From NCBI GenBank assembly GCA_035048495.1, contig CM068546.1, positions 35,048,674 to 35,112,673 of the forward strand: a DNA stretch of 64,000 nt, written 5' to 3'. Below the pieces are notes generated by a model, which was not told where the DNA came from, did no database searches, and was given only the letters and a program-made list of their open reading frames with translations. The translations under genes were made by a program, and so were the position numbers. Source of the stretch: Euptelea pleiosperma. Its lineage: Eukaryota > Streptophyta > Magnoliopsida > Ranunculales > Eupteleaceae. Positions 57,910-64,000 of the stretch are shown piece after piece (the first letter of the stretch is position 1; each line of letters opens with the position of its first letter).

Positions 57910-60900
57910 ATGGCAGAGAAGAAGAGAAAAAGGAGAGAGGAGACTGATAACCAGAGAAAAGGCAGAGGAGAGAAGAATAGAAAACACTTTCAATCCAAAA
58001 CCCTAGCACTAGAAAAGAAGAAAAAGAAGAAGAACAAGAAGGACGACGGAAGGAAGTCTGGCCCTCGTTTACCGTCTGCACTGCAAAGAGAGCTTGGTCT
58101 CTTAAACCCCAACCCTAGATACAGTGACGAAGAGATCGATTCAGACGAAGAAGAACAAGGTAAGGATGTTTACGAGTACGACGAGCCTATGCCGGAGGAG
58201 GAATCAAAAAAGAATCGGCGATTTGACCCGGTCGAAAACCTCAACTACGAGCTCCCCGATGAATTTGAGGTCCGTTACAGTTCTTGTCTCTCTCATCTCT
58301 TTTTGTGTAGGCTCAATTTTTATCTTCTCAAGTGTTTTTAAGAGATTGAGTTACTTGTTCTTTTCCCTTTGCTGCCTCTTTTCTTGAAAATTGTGCTTTT
58401 TCTAGTGTGTTTGCGGCCATATTTATAAAAATGACTTTTTTATGCTAATTCATGAATTGCGGACTGGTTATTTGAGGAACCAAATGAGAAACGTTTAAAG
58501 CCAGATCAAAATGTAGCTTAGTTGGTTGACATTCTGTAATGCAACGATGGCGTTGCAGGTTTGATCACAGCTTACCCGTTAGGAAAAAAATCACCATGTA
58601 ACAAATTTGAGAAATGTATTAAATAAACAAATCATGCCTCAGATTTTACTGGAGTTGTCGCAAATGGGGCATAACAAAGTCTGCAACACTAACTTAACAT
58701 GTGATGAATTGAATGCAAAAACTATATAAAGATGCACATATTAACAGATCATCATAGATATATTTGATACCTATTTCAAATTTTTAATTTTCAGCAGAAT
58801 TTCAAAAAGTTTGAGATACGTTTCTGTGTTTTGTGTGATTTTGAATCTTCAGCAAATTTCGGCTAATTATACAATTTTTTTTTGCTTAGGGTGTGTTTAA
58901 TTGCCAAGTGCGAAAATTGCATTTTCCTTGGGAAAACACAACTGTCCATTAGATAGCCATTTTAAATCTATATAATTTTCCCTACCAAGCCATTTAAATC
59001 TGGACAATTTTCCCTACTAAGACCGGAATTCATTTCCCATCCAGATAGGTGAGAATTTATTTCCACCTGAAAATATGCCTTTATTTTCTCACATGATTGA
59101 AATATGTGTTCTCAGTTGCAATCAATCAGCCACTTAAGGCATTTCCCAGATGTATTTTCTGAAAATTTTCTGTGCAATCAAACATGCCCTTAAGTTTCTG
59201 CAAAAAAATTCAATTGATCGGAATTTTTTTTCTCAGTTTTGGCCAGGATTGTAACTGATCCAGAACCATGATATAACCTTGGCCTATATGTTTGTGTTAC
59301 CTATCAGAAAGAAGAAGAAAAAAAACTAAGTGTCAACCCATTTTTCTGTCTAATTCTAATGGTAAGTAAGCTGGATTGCACCCACGACCTCACACCTGCA
59401 TTGCAGAGAACCGTCTGATGGGCCTTTTTTTCAAGTCACTCGTTGCATTCATTTATCCACACTTTTTCCTTTTATGTAGGACGAGAATTTGCCATCAGAT
59501 GATGATGATGACGACGACAACGACGACGACGATGATGCTGGTGAAAGGAACGGAATAAGGAATAATTCAAACCAACTAGGAGACAAAGTCGAAGAGAAAG
59601 ATGATGGAAGACATGCAAGGATGCTGCAAGGAATCACTGGAATGCCAGCTGAGGCCTTTGAAGGTAAGAATGAACTTCAGATTTTCCCCTTGTGAAATTA
59701 ATTTGCTGATCAAACAGATGTAAAACAAAAAATTTACTGATCATTTTTAGGTAAGAAGAGGAAGAAGAATGTAGTTGTATCGGAGGCATACCCTGAATCT
59801 GAATATAATCCTAGTCGGGATGCACTTGATGGTGATGGTCAGATTAGTATTCAGGACCTCATGGAGACTCTCCATGGGAAACCTGGCTACAGCAAGCTCA
59901 GAAAGAGAATGCACCAATTGGAGAGAAAGTCCATGTCTGTTCAGGCACCCCTTCCAAAAGCAGATCGGGAGAAGTTGGAGAGGAAGGCTGTGTACGAACA
60001 ATCAAAGAAAGACGTTACTAAGTGGGAACCATTAGTCAAGAGGAATAGGGAGGCACCTACTATTTTCTTTGACGAAGATATAAACTTGGGGTTTTCGACT
60101 GTAGGGGCAATAGCTTCTGAATTCGAACCTAGAACTGATTTTGAGAAGAAGATTGCTTCACTAGTTCATGATGCCAATGTTCTGGAAGCGCACAAGAAGG
60201 ATGGTGCAAGGCTGCTTGAATTTAACAAGGTATGGAGCTCCCACGTGTTTTTATTCATGAGACCCAAAATTGTAAGATGTTTGTGTTTTGTTTTATAGTG
60301 CTCAAACTAATATCGCAAGTTAAAATTGGAGATTTATGCTCAAACTAGAACATAAGGCTACTAGTTCAAGATTTTGTATATAATGAATGGCTTCTATTAT
60401 AACTGAAATAGTTGGAACAGTTTTTAAAATTTGTTCTTATAGTTTGTGTGGTTACTATTGCCAATTGGAACTTTTTAGTTTTGCAGATTGTCTGTAATGG
60501 AAAATTCAAGTTGTCACTCCATTAGTTTATTACTGACTATATTGAGATCTTTGGACTTCCTGTTTTAGGTTATTCTGCTGTGGTTCTTTTTATGTTTTAC
60601 TAATTTTAGATATTTTCATGTGAGTTATGTGAATTATTTGAATGATACTTGCATCAATATCAACATGTGGGTCTATTGATTGTTTTCTTTTTTACCCTGG
60701 TCGCCAACACTTGGCAGATTTCTGTTGAAGATGTGATGGACCGCCAGAATCGTCTTGCTAAAATGCGTAGCCTTCTTTTCTGTCACGAAATGAAGGCAAA
60801 ACACATTAAAAAGATCAAGTCCAAAAAATTCCATCGCTTGTTGAAGAAGGATAGATTGAAAGCAGCATCTGCTGAAATGCAAATGGATCCTGAATCTGCT

Positions 60901-62805
60901 AAAGAACATGCAATGAAGCAAGAATTCAAACGAGCTGAGGTGATTGACACCTCACTTTGGATTTACCGGACCTTGCATACCACTGAGATCTTTCCTCTTG
61001 ATTACCGATAGAAAGTGTTGTTAATTGTCATCTCTTTTTCCTCATTGAATTTAATACAGGAACGTATGACACTGAAGCACAAAAACAGCTCCAAGTGGGC
61101 AAAACGTATTTTGAAGCGTGGTTTGGATGCCCAAGATGAAGGAACTCGAGCTGCCATCTCTGAACAGCTTCATCAACATGCACTTTTAACCAGAAAAATG
61201 AATTCTATGAAGGACAGTAGTAGCAGCGATGACAGTAGTGATGATGATGACGATGATGAACTTTCACCTGGTATGGATCAGGATGGAGCTTCTAAGCTGC
61301 TAAATAAAGCAAAAGAGAAGACACTCAAAATTATCGAAGAGGAGGATGAGATGCCTAAATCAGGAGTGCTTTCTTTGCCTTTCATGGTACACTTCTCTGC
61401 ATTCTTGTTAGATGCTCAATGTCAGCTGTTTGTTTTATCTCCTTCCAACACTGGCCTCGTGTTAATTTATCTCAGAAGAGGAAAACAACTGACCTAGTGC
61501 TTCATCTTGTCTCCCTCGTCATTCCTTAGTCTCTCCATCTCTTTCTCATTGCTTCACTTGTGTTTCTACTTGTCAAAGGCTCTAGTTCGTGTATGTATTT
61601 ACTTATTATGATTTGTTCTTGTCTTGTTTGATCTGCTTCGGTATAGGTCCGTGGATTGAAAAAGAGAAAGGAGGCAGCTTACGAAGAAGCTAATCTTGCT
61701 CTTCAAGAGTATGAGTCGTCATTGAGGCAGTTGGAGGATACAAATGAGGCAGGAAGCCCAAAAATTGGTACTTCAAGTGGTAGACGGGTATTTTGGTCGG
61801 CTAGAAAGCAGTCTGAAGAACTAAGCAACAGGATCAAATCCGATAATATACGTAGGGATAGTGACAGTGAAGACAACTTCGACGCCAAAGAAAATGTTGA
61901 TGTGGGACGAAATCTTTCTTCACAGAAGGATGTTCACATTGGTCCTAGTATGCTTTCTGAAGAGAATATTGGTCAGGAACCTGTGTTTAAGGTATTAGGA
62001 ATTTCGACTTATATCTGTCTTTCTTTAGCTTATCATTTTTCCTGTCAGATATGAAATTCTTATATTTCCGTGGATCACAGAGTTTTGATGAGATTATTAG
62101 AGACCCCGGCCCTAAGACAACATACGAAGTTGCTATTTTTGCATCAGGCTCCTGGAAAAAGGTTTCTTTTGCCTCCATGTTTTTTCTTGTAATTAAACCA
62201 CTTGCCTCTTCTTTTTTTTTTTTTTTGTAATTAAACCACTTGTAATAAAATGTGCAGATGAAAAGTGAAAATGAAGTAAATGGCAATAGCAGGAAGTCTC
62301 CAAGGAAGGTAGACCCAGCTTTGGCCCATCCAGACCTCAAGGTCCGACTTGCCCCTGTTGGTTAAATTACCTAATTAGTGATGGCTGCCCCTCTGACCTG
62401 TTTGTTTTCTGTTTCGTTTTGGATGTTTTAAAGGAAGTAGATGAGGGTAGTGATACAGAGAGTGGAGAAGATATGGTGGATGGTATTCTGTCTTCTGTCG
62501 CTAAGCCAGATTATGAACTTCCATCTCAAGCAGACCTTATACAGCGTGCTTTTGCTGGTGATGATGTGGAGGAAGAGTTTGAGAAGGATAAACTGGAAAT
62601 TTTGAATGAGGAGAATCCTGAACCTGAAAAACCAGTTTTACTTCCAGGTTGGGGCCAATGGACTCATATCCAGCAAAAGAAAGGTTTGCCTTCTTGGATG
62701 CAACAAGAGCATGAGAATGCAAAAAAGAAGAGGGAAGACACCCTTAAGAAGAGGAAGGATGCGCATCTAAAACATGTTATCATCTCTGAGAAGATCAACA
62801 AAAAG
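57910..62805 (+). CDS. UTP14: U3 snoRNP-associated protein UTP14, N-terminal 818 codons
   Basis: A nucleolar SSU-processome component needed for 18S rRNA maturation. The exons are 57910-58269, 59480-59663, 59751-60229, 60718-60939, 61060-61386, 61647-61991, 62081-62161, 62258-62341 and 62434-62805. All phases match and total 2454 nt, 818 codons. The start is ATG 57910 (MAEKKRKRREE); two 5' UTR introns are likely (57012-57277 and 57432-57855). The N-terminus is Lys-rich, followed by acidic tracts (SDDDDDDDNDDDDD in exon 2, SSDDSSDDDDDDE in exon 5). Family motifs are DREKLERKAVYEQSKKDVTK, RNREAPTIFF, KIKSKKFHRLLKK, ERMTLKHKNSSKWAKR, and LPGWGQWTHIQQKKGLPSW at about 764-782. The model stops at donor AAG/GTGATTAAT; the conserved last ~100-130 residues must lie beyond 64000. 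Intron 1 holds a MITE and a SINE-like fragment. Confidence 0.93.
58505..58600 (+). repeat. SINE-like tRNA-derived fragment in UTP14 intron 1
   Basis: TAGCTTAGTTGG (58514) resembles a polymerase III A box. GGTTTGATCAC about 45 bp later resembles a B box (GGTTCGATYCC) with changes. The arrangement mimics a tRNA 5' half plus B box, but no cloverleaf acceptor stem forms. It is most likely a degenerate SINE head, not a tRNA gene. Confidence 0.45.
58888..59191. mobile_element. AGGGTGTGTTTGATT MITE in UTP14 intron 1
   Basis: It begins AGGGTGTGTTTAATTGCC and ends GTGCAATCAAACATGCCCT. Internal GGGAAAACACAACTGTCC and GAATTTATTTCCACCTGAAA are the reverse complements of segments in the 23461-23727 copy. 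It is thus the same family in the opposite orientation. Confidence 0.7.
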
Positions 62806-63701
62806 GTGATTAATGTTGATTTCAAGCTTTGCAATGAATCCTTGAAATTTCAATGTTTTTTTTTTTCTTTTTCAAAATTAAAAGAAGAATTCAGTTAGTA
62901 TTTTGGATGCTTGGGATTAGTGTAATTAACAGATACGATGTGTTTGCAGAGTTAGGGGGGTAATTAAGTAACCAACATATATTTTTGCTTCCCAATGGGG
63001 TGTGTATGCATCAAGTTAAATACTGAACCGGTGAGGTCAACCAACTGGACCAGATTTTGTGATCACTGACAAATTTTTCGAACAAACAGGAAACTAACAT
63101 AATTAACTGACTAAGAAAATAAAGTAAAAACAGACAAGTTGAGGAAAAATTGCCCTTAAAACAGTTTCATTGTTGATCCGACCAAGCCTTAGGTCTCTTT
63201 CAAGTCAAAACATTCATAAAAAGGTGTAATAGTATATGTATAAAATTAATTGTTTGTATTAAATATATTCTAGGATATTATACAGTTAAAACGTGGATCA
63301 AAACAATATTAGGAGCCTAATTTTAGAAGGATTAGGAGTTTGGTGTTATTTTTCTTATTTTTGCTTGGTGTCTCTGATGACTAAGGATCTAAGTTACAGG
63401 TTTTAATAAAGAAAAAGAAATGAAATATAGAAAATGGATGTGAATTTTCCATTTTCCTTCTCCTGCCTGAGCAAAGATATATGGTTTCAATTCTTCTGGA
63501 TTAAGTAATCCATTTCACTATTCAGACTGCTTGGATGTACCAAACACAGTGATTGCTACTTTTTCAATTTGCCCCAGCTGCATTTTGAGTATCCCTGTGT
63601 ATGGACTGCGTTAGTTTGTGCCATCTCCCATACAATCTCAAATCGGGGTGTGCGTCAACTTCACACGGGGATAAAAAAAATTTGTTTCACCAAACAAATA
63701 T
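62806..63701. other. UTP14 intron, no exon recognised
   Basis: After the donor at 62806 no open stretch resembling the UTP14 C-terminus (FTSKEVFEQSMRMPIGPEFN type) was found on the + strand. The DNA is AT-rich and appears to be intron 9 running past the window edge. Confidence 0.5.
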
Positions 63702-63938
63702 TAAGGGCCTGTTTGGACGAGTGCAAGCTTAGATAGCAAAAATGACAGGCTTGAAAACAATGTTGAAACAAATTTTTTTATCCCCGTGTGAAGTTGACGC
63801 CCACACCGATTTGAGATTGTATGGGAGATGGCACAAACTAACGCAGTCCATACACGGATAAAAAAATTTGTTTCAACATTGTTTTCAAGCCTGTCATTTT
63901 CGCTATCTAAGCTTGCACTCGTCCAAACAGGCCCTTAA
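63702..63938. mobile_element. TAAGGGCCTGTTTGGACGAG MITE with captured interior
   Basis: The ends TAAGGGCCTGTTTGGACGAG and CTCGTCCAAACAGGCCCTTA are perfect inverted repeats continuing ~70 bp (TGCAAGCTTAGATAGC, ATGACAGGCTTGAAAACA). The loop, about 63764-63857, is an inverted copy of the adjacent flank 63596-63690 (TATGGACTGCGTTAGTTTG, CCATCTCCCATACAATCTC, AACTTCACACGGGGATAAAA). Confidence 0.8.
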
Positions 63939-64000
63939 TATTTGTTTGGTAAACCCAACTTCTTCTGAAGTTGAAGTTGTAGCACCTTCACCCTCAGTAA

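Noticed and set aside
58505..58600. tRNA gene
   Set aside because: A-box-like and degenerate B-box words are present, but no acceptor stem or anticodon arm can be drawn. Kept only as a possible SINE head.

Overview
This is a nuclear window from a flowering plant. It holds intron-rich protein genes of conserved plant families, separated by AT-rich intergenic DNA packed with short non-autonomous DNA transposons (MITEs). The protein families point to an angiosperm. I suspect an early-diverging or magnoliid-type lineage, but no single feature here proves it. There is no CRISPR array, rRNA gene or convincing intact tRNA gene.

Gene layout: (1) the last 42 codons of a PRL1-type WD40 protein, + strand, 1-129; (2) a membrane-anchored UDP-glucuronate decarboxylase (UDP-xylose synthase, UXS) in 7 exons, + strand, 16399-19086, whose first intron has the signature of a U12-type AT-AC intron; (3) a monoacylglycerol lipase/lysophospholipase-like alpha/beta hydrolase in 8 exons, - strand, 21750-27942; (4) an orphan first-exon-like open frame near 33431; (5) an OEP16-4-like Tim17-family envelope protein in 6 exons, - strand, 38418-43166; (6) cytosolic ribosomal protein eL22, + strand, 44474-46531, with telo-box promoter elements; (7) a PHR2-like photolyase/cryptochrome-family protein in 4 exons, - strand, 49011-53765, whose last coding exon is interrupted by a small hAT-type transposon; (8) the first 818 codons of the ribosome-biogenesis factor UTP14, + strand, from 57910 to beyond the right edge. 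All splice models were built by hand from frame continuity, splice-site dinucleotides and family resemblance. The coding lengths close in frame.

Transposon layout: the stretches 0.4-16 kb, 19.4-21.5 kb, 25.5-36 kb and 51.5-57 kb are dominated by foldback elements. Many share an internal block (GTATGGATGTTTGGCC, then AAAAATCAG) in both arms, but they have at least three kinds of ends: GGGTCGGGCTCC with 9-bp target duplications; GAGTAAAACTTCTGTCACA; and CACCGCTGCC-type ends. Several are nested two or three deep with readable target-site duplications, so insertion order can be reconstructed. Non-LTR retrotransposon remnants are present: a tandemly triplicated RNase H-type fragment at 5.8-7.0 kb and an RTE-like tail at 49.66-50.06 kb. 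The genes have unrelated housekeeping roles (cell-wall sugar supply, lipid turnover, plastid envelope, translation, photolyase family, ribosome assembly) and do not form a pathway or cluster. The most interesting biology is the U12 AT-AC intron, the transposon-derived C-terminus of PHR2, and the layered MITE families that share interiors but not ends.
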